Notes: a model not told the origin generated them from the letters alone. DNA of 64,000 nt from Micromonospora sp. NBC_01813 (GCF_035917335.1 NZ_CP109067.1:6881001-6945000), one strand, 5' to 3'. Numbered from the stretch's first letter, positions 54,153 to 63,055 are shown. Made by a program: numbers and translations.

Positions 54153-56531
54153 ATGCACAGGATCGAGGACACCGCGCCGGCCGCGCGCTGGGAAGACGCC
54201 TTCCTCACCGGCAACGGCGAGTACGGGCTGATGGTGCACGGCGACCCCGCCGCCGAGCGGATCGTGGTCAACCACCACCGGTTCGTTCTGCCCAACGGCA
54301 CCCGGGACCTGCGCCCGCCGGAGTTGGCCGGGACGATCGAACAGGTCCGGGACCTGATCCTGGCCGGCCGGCGGGCCGAAGCGGGGCGGCTGCTCGCCGG
54401 CGGCCGACAACTGCGGTGGACCCAGTCGTTCCACCCCGGGTACGCGTTGACGATCGACGCGCCGGCCACCCCGACGGGACCGGCCGGGCTGACGGGACCG
54501 GCGGGATGGGTCGGGCCGCTGCCCGCCGGCTATCGGCGTACCACCGATTTCGCCACCGGCGAGGTCGCCGCCACCTGGGACGGCGGCCACGCCCGACGGG
54601 CCTTCGTGTCCCGCGCCGACGCGGTCGCCGTGCTGCGGCTCACCGCCGGGGCCTGCCTGCTCGGCGCCACCGGCGACCTGCCCGGCCGACCGACCGACGT
54701 CGGCTACGACACCGCCGCGTACCGCCGCGCCGGGCACACCTTCCTGCGGGTACGCGGCACGTACCCACCCGGCCTCGGCGCGTACGGCTTCGAGGGGTTG
54801 ACGCTGGTGCTCGGTGACGCCGAGATCGTCGGCGACCGGATCCTGGTCGCCGGGGACGCGTTGGCGCTCACCGTGCTGGACCGCTACGACACGCCGGCCT
54901 GGGGCACCGAAGCGCTGCACGCCCGCCTCGCCGCCCTCGCCGCGTCGCTGAACCCGACCGACGCAGACGCTGACGCCGACAAGGACACCGGCGCTGACGC
55001 CGACAAGGACACCGGCGCTGACGCCGACAAGGACACCGGCGCTGACGCCGACGCCGGCATCGCCGCTGGTTACGCCGACCTGCTGGCCCGGCACACCGCG
55101 CTGCACACCCCGATGTACCGGCGGGCCAGCCTGGAGTTGCGGGTCGACGAGGACGACCGCCGACGCCCGGTCGGTGACCTGCTCGCCGCGCAGCGCGCCG
55201 ACGGCCAACAGCTGCTCCCGGCGTTGCTGGAGCGGCTGTTCCAGGCCGGTCGGTATCTGCTGATCAGCTCCAGCGGGGTGCTGCCGCCCCGACTTACCGG
55301 GCTCTGGCTGGCCTCCTGGGATGCCGCCTGGGCGGGGGACTTCACCACCGACGCCAACCTCAACCTGCAGATGGCCGGGGCGAACGTCGGCGCCCTGCCG
55401 GAGGTGACGGCGGCGTACCGGCGGTTGATCGCCGGGCAGGTCGACGACTGGCGGCGCAACGCGCGCGCCGTGTACGGCGGCCGTGGCCTGCTCGCCCCCG
55501 GGCGCACCGACGGCGAGCACGGCCATCTGTTCCACTTCTGCGACGAGTGGCCGTGGCCGGCCTGGCTGCCCGGCGCGCACTGGCTGCTGTATCCACTGTG
55601 GGAGCACCATCTGGTGACCGGGGAGCCGCTCGGTGCGGTGGCCGGCTGGCTGGTCGAGACGGCCGAGTTCTTCGCCGATTTCCTGACCCGGGTCGACGAC
55701 GACGGCCGGTTCGTCATCGTGCCGTCGTTCTCCGGCGAGACCGGCCCGCTCGACGAGCACGACCAGCCGGTGTATCCGGCGGTGAACGCGACGATGGACA
55801 TCGCCGCCGCCCGGCACGCGCTGCTCGTCGCCGGGAGCCTGACCGGGTCGCCCCGGTGGGCGGAGCTGGCCGCGCGGCTGCCCGACTACCTGGTCGACGA
55901 CCGTGGGGCGCTGGCCGAGTGGGCCTGGCCGGGCTACCGGGCCGACGACGACCACCGGCACGTCAGCCACCTCTACCCGGTCTGGCCACTGCACGAGATC
56001 ACCCCGTACGGCACGCCGGGGTTGGCCCGCGCCGCGCGTCAGGCCCTGCTGGTACGCGGTGACGAGAACCGGTCCGCGCACGGCAGTCTGCACCGGGCGC
56101 TGGTGGCCGCCCGGCTGCGGGACGCCGAGCTGGTCGCCGCGAACCTACGCAAGATCATCTGTGCGGACATGTTCTTCCGGTCGTTGATGAGTGCGCACAA
56201 CCCGGGCCTGGAGACCTACAACGCCGATGCCGCCCACGCGCTGCCCGGCATCCTGATCGAGATGCTGGTCGACGCACAGGTCGGCCTCGACGGGTCGCCG
56301 GTGAGCCTGCACCTGCTGCCGGCCTGGCCGGCCGAACTGCCCGGCGGCACCCTGCGCGGGGTCACCTGCCGGGGGCGGATCACCGTGACGGAGCTGACCT
56401 GGGACGATGCTGGGCTGCGGGTCCGGTTGCGCTCCGCGGTTGACCAGCAGGCGACGGTACGCAGCCCGTACGGCGTAGTGACGGTCGACCTGCCCGCCGA
56501 TGATCCGGTGGAATTGTCCCTGCATACTTAG
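54153..56531 (+). CDS. GH95-family alpha-L-fucosidase (or related)
   Basis: The 792-residue protein follows the GH95 outline. An N-terminal beta domain begins WEDAFLTGNGEYGLMVHGDP. The central (alpha/alpha)6 barrel includes WLASWDAAWAGDFTTDANLN, then LQMAG, VYPAVNATMDIAAARHALLV and HRHVSHLYPVWPLHEITPYG. The Asn-rich NLNLQ element matches the position of the catalytic-site asparagines of GH95. The end has a small beta domain. No signal peptide is present. GH95 enzymes remove alpha-1,2-fucose, as on xyloglucan side chains; some members act on L-galactose. The ATG at 54153 is used; a TTG at 54135 is possible. A 24-base tandem repeat sits inside. Confidence 0.8.
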   Translation: MHRIEDTAPAARWEDAFLTGNGEYGLMVHGDPAAERIVVNHHRFVLPNGTRDLRPPELAGTIEQVRDLILAGRRAEAGRLLAGGRQLRWTQSFHPGYALTIDAPATPTGPAGLTGPAGWVGPLPAGYRRTTDFATGEVAATWDGGHARRAFVSRADAVAVLRLTAGACLLGATGDLPGRPTDVGYDTAAYRRAGHTFLRVRGTYPPGLGAYGFEGLTLVLGDAEIVGDRILVAGDALALTVLDRYDTPAWGTEALHARLAALAASLNPTDADADADKDTGADADKDTGADADKDTGADADAGIAAGYADLLARHTALHTPMYRRASLELRVDEDDRRRPVGDLLAAQRADGQQLLPALLERLFQAGRYLLISSSGVLPPRLTGLWLASWDAAWAGDFTTDANLNLQMAGANVGALPEVTAAYRRLIAGQVDDWRRNARAVYGGRGLLAPGRTDGEHGHLFHFCDEWPWPAWLPGAHWLLYPLWEHHLVTGEPLGAVAGWLVETAEFFADFLTRVDDDGRFVIVPSFSGETGPLDEHDQPVYPAVNATMDIAAARHALLVAGSLTGSPRWAELAARLPDYLVDDRGALAEWAWPGYRADDDHRHVSHLYPVWPLHEITPYGTPGLARAARQALLVRGDENRSAHGSLHRALVAARLRDAELVAANLRKIICADMFFRSLMSAHNPGLETYNADAAHALPGILIEMLVDAQVGLDGSPVSLHLLPAWPAELPGGTLRGVTCRGRITVTELTWDDAGLRVRLRSAVDQQATVRSPYGVVTVDLPADDPVELSLHT
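54969..55052 (+). repeat. 24-bp in-frame tandem repeat inside the GH95 gene
   Basis: Three identical 24-base units (54969-54992, 54993-55016, 55017-55040) plus a half unit encode ADADKDTG repeated. It forms an acidic loop of about 35 residues between the N-terminal beta domain and the barrel. Copy number could vary between strains without breaking the frame. Confidence 0.9.
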
Positions 56532-56546
56532 GCGATGCTTACCTCA
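56528..56546 (+). promoter_or_regulatory. IdeR/DtxR-like iron box at the permease operon
   Basis: TTAGGCGATGCTTACCTCA agrees with the actinobacterial iron box TTAGGTTAGGCTAACCTAA at 14 of 19 positions. It overlaps the end of the GH95 gene and an ATG at 56535. It suggests iron-repressed transcription starting here and a translation start further downstream. Confidence 0.55.
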
Positions 56547-56582
56547 CTTCGACCCGGTCGGGGTGAGCGCGACACCGCAACG

Positions 56583-57605
56583 GTGACCGAAAGGGCTCGC
56601 ACGCTCACTGTTGGTCGGCGACTCGGCGGGCTGCTGATCGCCGTACTGCTGCTGGCCGTCGCGGTCTTCGCCAGCCTCGCCTTCGGTGCCCGTGACATCG
56701 CGCTGCCGGTGGTCGTCGAGGCGCTGCTCGACCGCGATCCCGGCGTCAACGACCACGTCGTCGTCTGGGACCTGCGGCTGCCCCGGACGGTGATCGGCCT
56801 GCTCGCCGGGCTGGCCCTCGGCCTGTCCGGTGCCCTCATGCAGGGACTGACCCGCAACCCGATCGCCGACCCCGGACTGCTCGGCATCAACGCCGGCGCG
56901 TCGCTCGCCGTCGTCGTCGCGATCACCTGGCTCGGCATCGGCACCACCGCCGGCTACATCTGGTTCGCCTTCGCCGGTGCGACGCTGGCCGCGCTCGCCG
57001 TCTACGGCGTCGGGTCGATGGGCTGGGGCGGCGCCACCCCGGTCAAACTGGCCATCGCCGGCTCCGCGCTGACCGCCGTGCTCACCTCGCTGATCACCCT
57101 GGTGCTGCTGACCAACCTGCAGACGCTGGAACGCTACCGGTTCTGGCAGGTCGGCTCGCTGGTCGGCCGGGACCTGTCCACCGCCCGTACGGTGCTGTTG
57201 TTCATCGTCGCCGGCACCGTGCTGGCGTTGGCGTCCGGCCGGGTGCTCAACGCGCTCAGCCTCGGCGACGACGTCGCCCACGGGCTCGGCCAGCACGTGG
57301 TCCGCGACCGGGCGACGATCCTCACCGCGACCGTGCTGCTCTGCGGCTCGGCCACCGCGCTCGCCGGCCCGATCGTCTTCGTCGGACTGGTCGTGCCGCA
57401 CGCCGCCCGCTGGGTCACCGGGCCCGACTACCGCTGGATCCTCGCGTACAGCGGGGTGCTCGGCGCCGCCTTGCTGATCGCGGCAGACGTGCTCGGCCGG
57501 CTGATCGTGTCCACGGGGGAGGTCGAGGCCGGCCTGGTCGCCGCGTTCCTCGGCGCCCCGGTGCTGATCGCCCTGGTCCGCCGCTCCCGGATGGCCGCCG
57601 TATGA
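56583..57605 (+). CDS. Siderophore ABC transporter permease (FecCD family), first
   Basis: The permease has nine to ten helices of FecCD type: VWDLRLPRTVIGLLAGLALG, then MQGLTRNPIADPGLLGINAG and VGLVVPHAARWVTGPDYRWI, which includes the ATPase-contact region. I place the start at GTG 56583 because the iron box at 56528-56546 covers the earlier ATG (56535). That ATG remains possible and would add 16 residues. Its stop overlaps the second permease (ATGA). Together they import ferric siderophores; no ATPase gene is nearby. Confidence 0.88.
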   Translation: MTERARTLTVGRRLGGLLIAVLLLAVAVFASLAFGARDIALPVVVEALLDRDPGVNDHVVVWDLRLPRTVIGLLAGLALGLSGALMQGLTRNPIADPGLLGINAGASLAVVVAITWLGIGTTAGYIWFAFAGATLAALAVYGVGSMGWGGATPVKLAIAGSALTAVLTSLITLVLLTNLQTLERYRFWQVGSLVGRDLSTARTVLLFIVAGTVLALASGRVLNALSLGDDVAHGLGQHVVRDRATILTATVLLCGSATALAGPIVFVGLVVPHAARWVTGPDYRWILAYSGVLGAALLIAADVLGRLIVSTGEVEAGLVAAFLGAPVLIALVRRSRMAAV

Positions 57606-58663
57606 CCGTCACCGACATCGAGCCGGCCGGCCGGGAACTGCCCGCGCTGCGGCGGTTGCGCTGGCGGCGGCGTCGCCGGGCAGCGGCCGTGCTGTCCGTA
57701 CTGGTCGGGCTGGTGCTGATCTTCGCGGTGCTCAGCCTGAGCCTGGGGGCGTACCGGATCTCCCTGGACGGAGTGCTGCGCACCCTGGTCGGGCAGGGCA
57801 GCAGCCGCGACGAGTTCATCATCGTCGACCTGCGGCTGCCCCGGCTGGTCGCCGGCATCCTGGCCGGTGCCGCGTTCGGCCTGGCCGGTGGCATCTTCCA
57901 GACGTTGCTGCGCAACCCGCTGGCCAGCCCGGACATCATCGGCGTCACCGGCGGCGCGAGCGTCGCGGCGGTGGCCGCGCTGATGATGTTCAGCGCCGGC
58001 AGCCTGGGCGTCTCGGTCGCCGCGTTTATCGGCGCGATGGGTACGGCGACCGCGGTCTACCTGCTCTCCTGGCGTGGCGGGCTGACCGGCTACCGGTTCG
58101 TGCTGGTCGGCATCGCCGCCGCGTTCATGGCCCACGGCGCCCTCGGCTACCTGCTGACCCGGGGCGAGGTACGCGAGGCGCAGACCGCGTTGTCCTGGAT
58201 GGTCGGCAGCCTGGGTGCCGCCCGCTGGCCGGAGATCGCCGTGCTGGCGGCGGTGCTCGGCCTCCTGACACCGGCGCTGTTGGCGTTGCGCCCGACGCTG
58301 GGTCTGCTGCAGTTCGGCGACGACACCGCGACCGGGCTGGGCGTGCTGCTGGAACGCAGCCGGATCGGCCTGCTGGCGGTGGCGGTGACGCTGGCGGCGG
58401 TGGCGACCGCGGTGACCGGGCCGATCGCGTTCGTGGCGTTCGTCGCCATGCCGATCGCCCGGCGGATGATGCGCAGCGGTGCTCCGGTGCTGCTGCCGGC
58501 GGCTCTGGTCGGCGTGGTGGTGGTGACCGGGTCGGATCTGATCGCCCAGCATCTGTTGCCCGGCAATGTGAAGACCCCGGTCGGCATCGTCACGGCCGTC
58601 ATCGGCGGCCCGTACCTGTTGTGGTTGCTGGCCACGACGGGCCGCGACGGACGCGGCACGTAG
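57602..58663 (+). CDS. Siderophore ABC transporter permease (FecCD family), second
   Basis: The 353-residue permease has an Arg-rich N-terminus (RRLRWRRRRR) before the first helix. FecCD wording follows: LRLPRLVAGILAGAAFGLAG, TLLRNPLASPDIIGVTGGAS and FVAFVAMPIARRMMRSGAPV. It forms a heterodimer with the previous permease, the FepD/FepG arrangement. The ATG lies in the four-base overlap with its partner. The binding-protein gene follows after a 183-base gap with its own iron box, so it may also be transcribed on its own. Confidence 0.9.
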   Translation: MTVTDIEPAGRELPALRRLRWRRRRRAAAVLSVLVGLVLIFAVLSLSLGAYRISLDGVLRTLVGQGSSRDEFIIVDLRLPRLVAGILAGAAFGLAGGIFQTLLRNPLASPDIIGVTGGASVAAVAALMMFSAGSLGVSVAAFIGAMGTATAVYLLSWRGGLTGYRFVLVGIAAAFMAHGALGYLLTRGEVREAQTALSWMVGSLGAARWPEIAVLAAVLGLLTPALLALRPTLGLLQFGDDTATGLGVLLERSRIGLLAVAVTLAAVATAVTGPIAFVAFVAMPIARRMMRSGAPVLLPAALVGVVVVTGSDLIAQHLLPGNVKTPVGIVTAVIGGPYLLWLLATTGRDGRGT

Positions 58664-58741
58664 CCCCGGACCGGCACCGCCTCGCGCGGTGCGGACTGCC
58701 GTTTCGCCGGTCGGCCATCACAGCTCCGTAACCGGAATTAC

Positions 58742-58760
58742 ATAGGCTAGCCAAACCTAA
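58742..58760 (-). promoter_or_regulatory. IdeR/DtxR-like iron box before the binding-protein gene
   Basis: Read on the minus strand, TTAGGTTTGGCTAGCCTAT agrees with the iron-box consensus TTAGGTTAGGCTAACCTAA at 16 of 19 positions. It is about 87 bases upstream of the binding-protein start, in an AT-rich stretch, and is the stronger of the two boxes here. Confidence 0.65.
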
Positions 58761-58846
58761 CTACCGCGTGATTGCATGTGCTGACCTCGCGGAACGCCCG
58801 CTTGCCCAACCAGGGTCGGACGCTCCACGCGCATGTAGGAGAGACA

Positions 58847-59878
58847 GTGATCAGCAGAAGATTCAGTCGCGCCCTTGTCGCCGCCCCGCTCGCCCTCGCC
58901 CTGGGGCTCGCCGCCTGCGGATCCGGTGACGACTCCACCGACGACACCGCCAGCGGCGCGAGCGGAGCCGGCTTCCCGGTGACCATCACGCACGCGTTCG
59001 GCGACACCACCATCGACGACACCCCGACCCGGGTCGTCGCATGGGGCTGGGGCAGCGCCGACGCCGCCATCGCGCTCGACGTGGTGCCGGTCGCCATCCC
59101 GTTCCAGAGCTACGGCGGCGACGCCAACGGCGTACTGCCGTGGATCGCCGAGAAGCTGGACGAGACCGGCGCCGAGGTGCCCACCGTTTTGCCGGACGCG
59201 CAGGAGCCGCCGTTCGACGAGATCGCCGCCGCCGAGCCGGATCTGATCCTCGCCGTCTACTCCGGCATCGACCAGGAACAGTACGACCTGCTCAGCCGGA
59301 TCGCCCCGACGGTCGCCTACCCGGGCGAGGCGTGGGCCACCCCGTGGCGTGACCTGATCACCACGGTCGGCACCGCGCTCGGCAAGAGCACCGAGGCGCA
59401 GGCGCTGCTCGACGACATCGACGCGCAGATCGCCACCAAGGCGCAGGAGAACCCGCAGCTGGCCGGCAAGAGCGTCGCCATGGTCTGGGACTCCGCCGGC
59501 ACCTTCTACGTCTACAAGGAAGCCGACCCACGGGTCGAGTTCGCCCTCGACCTGGGGATGACCGGCGCCGAGAGCGTCGACGCGCTCGGCACCGACGAGT
59601 CGACGTTCTACTTCACCATGAGCTACGAGCAGCTGGACCAGCTCACCTCCGACGTGCTGGTCTCCTTCGCCACCACCCAGGAGGAGCAGGACGCGTTCCT
59701 GTCCTCGCAGGCGGCGCAGACCATGCCGCAGATCCAGTCCGGCGCGGTCGCCTCCCTGGTCGGTGCCGAGTTCATCGCCTCGGTGTCGCCGCCGACCGCC
59801 CTGTCGGTCACCTGGGGTCTGGACGACTACGTCGCCGCGCTTGCCGCCGCCGCCGACAAGGTCGACGCCACCTCCTAA
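58847..59878 (+). CDS. Ferric-siderophore-binding lipoprotein
   Basis: The 343-residue protein starts at a GTG after GTAGGAGAG. The lipobox is LAAC (GLAACGSGDD). The mature part is a class III binding protein: PVTITHAFGDTTIDDTPTRV, then VVAWGWGSADAAIALDVVPV and EIAAAEPDLILAVYSGIDQE. It captures ferric siderophore at the cell surface for the FecCD permeases. An earlier in-frame start at 58772 would give no proper signal peptide, so I did not use it. It ends 23 bases before repeat copy C. Confidence 0.92.
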   Translation: MISRRFSRALVAAPLALALGLAACGSGDDSTDDTASGASGAGFPVTITHAFGDTTIDDTPTRVVAWGWGSADAAIALDVVPVAIPFQSYGGDANGVLPWIAEKLDETGAEVPTVLPDAQEPPFDEIAAAEPDLILAVYSGIDQEQYDLLSRIAPTVAYPGEAWATPWRDLITTVGTALGKSTEAQALLDDIDAQIATKAQENPQLAGKSVAMVWDSAGTFYVYKEADPRVEFALDLGMTGAESVDALGTDESTFYFTMSYEQLDQLTSDVLVSFATTQEEQDAFLSSQAAQTMPQIQSGAVASLVGAEFIASVSPPTALSVTWGLDDYVAALAAAADKVDATS

Positions 59879-59901
59879 CCCCACCCACCCCTCTTTCCCG
59901 G

Positions 59902-59959
59902 CGATCTTGCACTTATCGAGAAGATTTTTCCCAAATGTCCATCGATAAGTGCAAGATCG
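59902..59959. repeat. 58-bp inverted-repeat element, copy C
   Basis: Perfect 18-base arms (59902-59919 and 59942-59959) identical to copy B flank a 22-base centre. Compared with copies A and B, this centre is in the opposite orientation (TGGACA at its reverse-complement start). It lies between the convergent siderophore-binding-protein and PQQ-propeller genes. Confidence 0.9.
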
Positions 59960-59974
59960 TCGGGATCTTGGAGG

Positions 59975-61360
59975 TCAGAGCTGGTAGCGCCAGACGGTGA
60001 TGCCCTCGGCTCCGCTGCGGCACACGATGGTGGCCGGATCGGCGACACACCCGCCGACCGGGCCGGGCACGGTGCCGACGAGGCGCACCGTCCGGGTGGC
60101 CGGTGCCAGCACCGCGAGCCAGGCCGGGCCGTCCTCCACCGGCTGGCGGTAGCCGACGAACGTCGCGTCACCCCGCCCCTCCAACTCGGTGTACCAGGCG
60201 CTCAACGCCAGCAGTGTCCGCCCGGTCACCGGGTCGACGATCCGCCCACTGCCCGCCCCGGCCTCGGTGCTGGTGCTGCTCAACGCCGCCGAGGCACCGC
60301 CGCTGGCATCGGAGCCGCCGGCTGCCCCCGCCGTACCACCCGACACGCTGTACGCCACCAGATAGCTGTCGAAGTCGACGACCAGGTCCGCGTCGATCCG
60401 CCACACCGACTCCCCGGTCAGCGGATCGACCGCCTCGATCTGCGGGCCGGCCGGGAAACAGATCAGCCGGCCGCACTCGGTGATCCGACCCGGCCCGTAC
60501 CGCACCGGCCGCTGCCAGAGCTGCCGCAACGTCGCCGGATCGTAGCCGGCCACGCCCAACTCACCACCGGTCGACTGCCGCATCAACAACGCACCGGCCA
60601 TGCTGTCCGGCCGCGACACCGCACCCAGATCGGCGGTACGCAGCACCGTCCCGTCCCGGCCGTCGCGCAACTCGGCCCGCCCGTCGGCGCCGACCAGCAG
60701 CGCCTGCCCGTCGGGGCCGGTGAGTACCTCGGTCGAGGCGGTCAATTCGGTGCGCCACAGCTCGTCGCCGCTGGTCACGTCGACGGCCACCAGCGTCGAC
60801 GCGGTGCCGTCGGGCCCACCCGGTTCGTCGAGCAGGGCGGTGCGGCCGTCGTCGGTCAGGGTCAGCCCGCTGCGGGCCACCCAGCGGGTCCGCCCGGTGT
60901 CGGCGTCCAGGACCACCGTCGCCCCGCTGCCGGGCCCGGAGCGCGGATCGACGAGCACGACATCACCGGTACGGCGTACCTGCCGCAGCCGCCAGCTCGC
61001 CGCATCGAACGGCACCGTCCAGAGCAGGTCACCGGCCGGGATCGCGTACGCGGAGAGCTGCCACGTCGTGGACGAGCCCTGGGCGGCGGCGGAGGTGACC
61101 AGCAGCCGGTCCCCGGCGAGCACGATGTCGCGGGCCTTCACCTGATGCGCGGCGACCTGGACCAGCAGCGGGCCGTCGGGCGGCGTGGCACCGGCCAGCC
61201 CGAGTAGCAGCGCCAGGCAGACGAACACGGCGTACGGGCGCACCCGGCGCACGAGCGACCGCCCGCCGCCCGCCGGGTCCGAGGATGCCCCGCGCCACCA
61301 ACCACCGGCTGCCGCCGGCGGCGTCTCCGGCTCGCGGGCCAGCCCCAGCTCGATGACCAT
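59975..61360 (-). CDS. Membrane-anchored PQQ-type beta-propeller protein
   Basis: The 461-residue protein has one membrane helix (VRPYAVFVCLALLLGLAGA). Repeats of the PQQ-binding-like propeller follow, e.g. AYAIPAGDLLWTVPFD, VVLDADTGRTRWVARSG, VAVDVTSGDELWRTELT and EAVDPLTGESVWRIDADL. Such proteins act as scaffolds outside the membrane, often without PQQ; no dehydrogenase residues are visible. The ATG at 61360 follows GGAGCG; a GTG nine bases earlier is possible. It is divergent from the SanA-like gene. Confidence 0.8.
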   Translation of the reverse strand: MVIELGLAREPETPPAAAGGWWRGASSDPAGGGRSLVRRVRPYAVFVCLALLLGLAGATPPDGPLLVQVAAHQVKARDIVLAGDRLLVTSAAAQGSSTTWQLSAYAIPAGDLLWTVPFDAASWRLRQVRRTGDVVLVDPRSGPGSGATVVLDADTGRTRWVARSGLTLTDDGRTALLDEPGGPDGTASTLVAVDVTSGDELWRTELTASTEVLTGPDGQALLVGADGRAELRDGRDGTVLRTADLGAVSRPDSMAGALLMRQSTGGELGVAGYDPATLRQLWQRPVRYGPGRITECGRLICFPAGPQIEAVDPLTGESVWRIDADLVVDFDSYLVAYSVSGGTAGAAGGSDASGGASAALSSTSTEAGAGSGRIVDPVTGRTLLALSAWYTELEGRGDATFVGYRQPVEDGPAWLAVLAPATRTVRLVGTVPGPVGGCVADPATIVCRSGAEGITVWRYQL

Positions 61361-61436
61361 GCGCTCCACACTTCTCCCTGTCGCCGCGGGTGTCCAGCAT
61401 GCGGGCGTGATGGAGCCCGTCGACAATACTTACGGG

Positions 61437-62129
61437 ATGGACGACGCCCCGGCTCACCGGTCCCGCCGCTCACGTTGGCTGCGCCGCAAGTTTCTTCTCG
61501 TCGCCGTGGTCGCGATCGCGACCGCGCTGTTGGTCACCGCCAGCGGGTACTGGATCCGGGCATCGGCCGCCGAGCACGTCTACGACCTGGCGGACGTGCC
61601 GGCCGCGCCGGTCGCCATCGTCCTCGGCGCCCAGGTCAGACCGGACGGTACGCCGTCGGAGTTCCTCGCCGCCCGGCTGGAGTTGGCCCGGCGGCTGGTC
61701 GAAGCCGACCGGGTACAGGCGGTGCTGGTCTCCGGCGATCACGCCGAGTGGGAGTACGACGAGCCGGGGGCGATGCGCCGCTGGTTGATCGAGCGCGGCG
61801 TACCGGCCGAGAAGATCGTGCAGGACCACGCCGGTTTCGACACCTACGACTCGTGCGTACGGGCGCGTCGGATCTTCGGTGTGCAGCAGGCGATCGTGGT
61901 GACGCAGAGCTTCCACATCGAGCGGGCGGTGACCGTCTGCCGGCGGGTCGGCGTGGACGCGGTCGGCGTCGGCGACGACTCGGTACGCCGGTTCGAGCGG
62001 GCCTGGCGGTGGGGTGCGACCCGCGAGCGGCTGGCGGCGGTCAAGGCGGCGTACGACGTGGTGGTCGGCCGGGATCCGGCGCTGCTCGGCCCCCGCGAGA
62101 CCAGCCTCGACGATGCCCTGCACGACTGA
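61437..62129 (+). CDS. SanA/YdcF-like DUF218 membrane protein
   Basis: The 230-residue protein has one N-terminal membrane helix after RSRRSRWLRRKF. The DUF218 domain follows: APVAIVLGAQVRPDGTPSEF, then LARRLVEADRVQAVLVSGDH and VVTQSFHIERAVTVCRRVGV. SanA proteins are linked to cell-envelope integrity and vancomycin tolerance in other bacteria. The reaction is unknown. The ATG at 61437 is used, because earlier in-frame codons run antisense into the PQQ gene. Confidence 0.87.
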   Translation: MDDAPAHRSRRSRWLRRKFLLVAVVAIATALLVTASGYWIRASAAEHVYDLADVPAAPVAIVLGAQVRPDGTPSEFLAARLELARRLVEADRVQAVLVSGDHAEWEYDEPGAMRRWLIERGVPAEKIVQDHAGFDTYDSCVRARRIFGVQQAIVVTQSFHIERAVTVCRRVGVDAVGVGDDSVRRFERAWRWGATRERLAAVKAAYDVVVGRDPALLGPRETSLDDALHD

Positions 62130-62205
62130 CGGCATATGTCGGCTTTGGGGTGCACTTTTTGCGCTTGCGCGCGATGCTGATGGTCAGAGACCGTGAAGGA
62201 GGGCC

Positions 62206-62667
62206 ATGAACGGGGATGCGATTGTGCCCGGTCTGGACGAGCGCGCGGAGCTGACGCGGCTTGCTGACCTGCTCGAGACGGCCAAGGGACGTGAGCTCGC
62301 GTTGGTTCGCGACGGCATCGAGACGGAGCTTCCCGCGTCGGTGCGTGAAGTATTCGCGCGTCTGGTGCAGGTGCTCGCCTCGGGCAGGGGCGTGGCAATC
62401 GTGCCGGTCGACCAGGAGCTGACCACAAGAGAAGCAGCTGAGCTGCTCGGTGTGTCCCGGCCGACTCTCATCAAACTGCTCGACGATGGGGAGATCCCCT
62501 ATTCCAGGCCCAACTCGTCCCGGCGGATTCCGCTAAGTGGTCTGCTCGCCTACAAGCAGCAGCGGAGCCACTCGCGACGCCAACTGCTGGCCGAGATGAC
62601 CGCGGACGCGGTGGATTCCGGAATGTACGGCACTCCGGCAAACTCTGACGAGCGTGACGTCGCGTAG
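62206..62667 (+). CDS. Antitoxin with excisionase-type HTH
   Basis: The 153-residue protein follows GAAGGAGGG. Its C-terminal half has an Xis/MerR-like helix-turn-helix: ELTTREAAELLGVSRPTLIK, then LLDDGEIPYSRPNSSRRIPL. The N-terminal half is helical. It overlaps the PIN gene by 14 bases, the usual order for an antitoxin that binds its toxin and represses the shared promoter. Confidence 0.85.
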   Translation: MNGDAIVPGLDERAELTRLADLLETAKGRELALVRDGIETELPASVREVFARLVQVLASGRGVAIVPVDQELTTREAAELLGVSRPTLIKLLDDGEIPYSRPNSSRRIPLSGLLAYKQQRSHSRRQLLAEMTADAVDSGMYGTPANSDERDVA

Positions 62668-63034
62668 CGTGCCACTCACCGCCGTCCTGGACGCCAACGT
62701 CCTCATCCCCAATGCCCTGTGTGATCTGCTGCTCCGGCTCGCGGAGGAAGAGCTCTACGTCCCGCGTTGGTCGCACCTGATCCTCGATGAGGTGCGCCGG
62801 AACCTGCCGATGCAGCCGCCGGACGCGGTCGAGCGTCGAATCGCCTTCATGAACGCCGCATTCGGCGACGCAATGGTGCGAGATTTCGAGCAGTTGATAC
62901 CGGCGATGACGAACGATCGCAAGGACCGGCACGTTCTGGCTGCGGCGGTTGCCGCCGACGCCGATCGGATTCTCACCTGCAACTTCGTCGAGGCTGTCCG
63001 ACCGCATCTGCCGAAGGCCGATGAGCCGGTGTAG
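62654..63034 (+). CDS. PIN-domain toxin, possibly C-terminally shortened
   Basis: The 126-residue protein (GTG start) has Asp in TAVLDANVLIP, Glu in LILDEVRRNL and Asp in NDRKDRHVLAAAVAADADRI, the expected Mg ligands of PIN ribonucleases. PIN proteins paired with this antitoxin type are usually longer and continue after a T-x-N-x-x-F segment. Here the segment reads LTCNFVEAVRPHLPKADEPV and stops. The toxin may have lost its end, while the core active site is kept. It forms a pair with the upstream antitoxin. Confidence 0.82.
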   Translation: MTSRSVPLTAVLDANVLIPNALCDLLLRLAEEELYVPRWSHLILDEVRRNLPMQPPDAVERRIAFMNAAFGDAMVRDFEQLIPAMTNDRKDRHVLAAAVAADADRILTCNFVEAVRPHLPKADEPV

Positions 63035-63055
63035 ACACTGGCGGGTACGGCGCGG

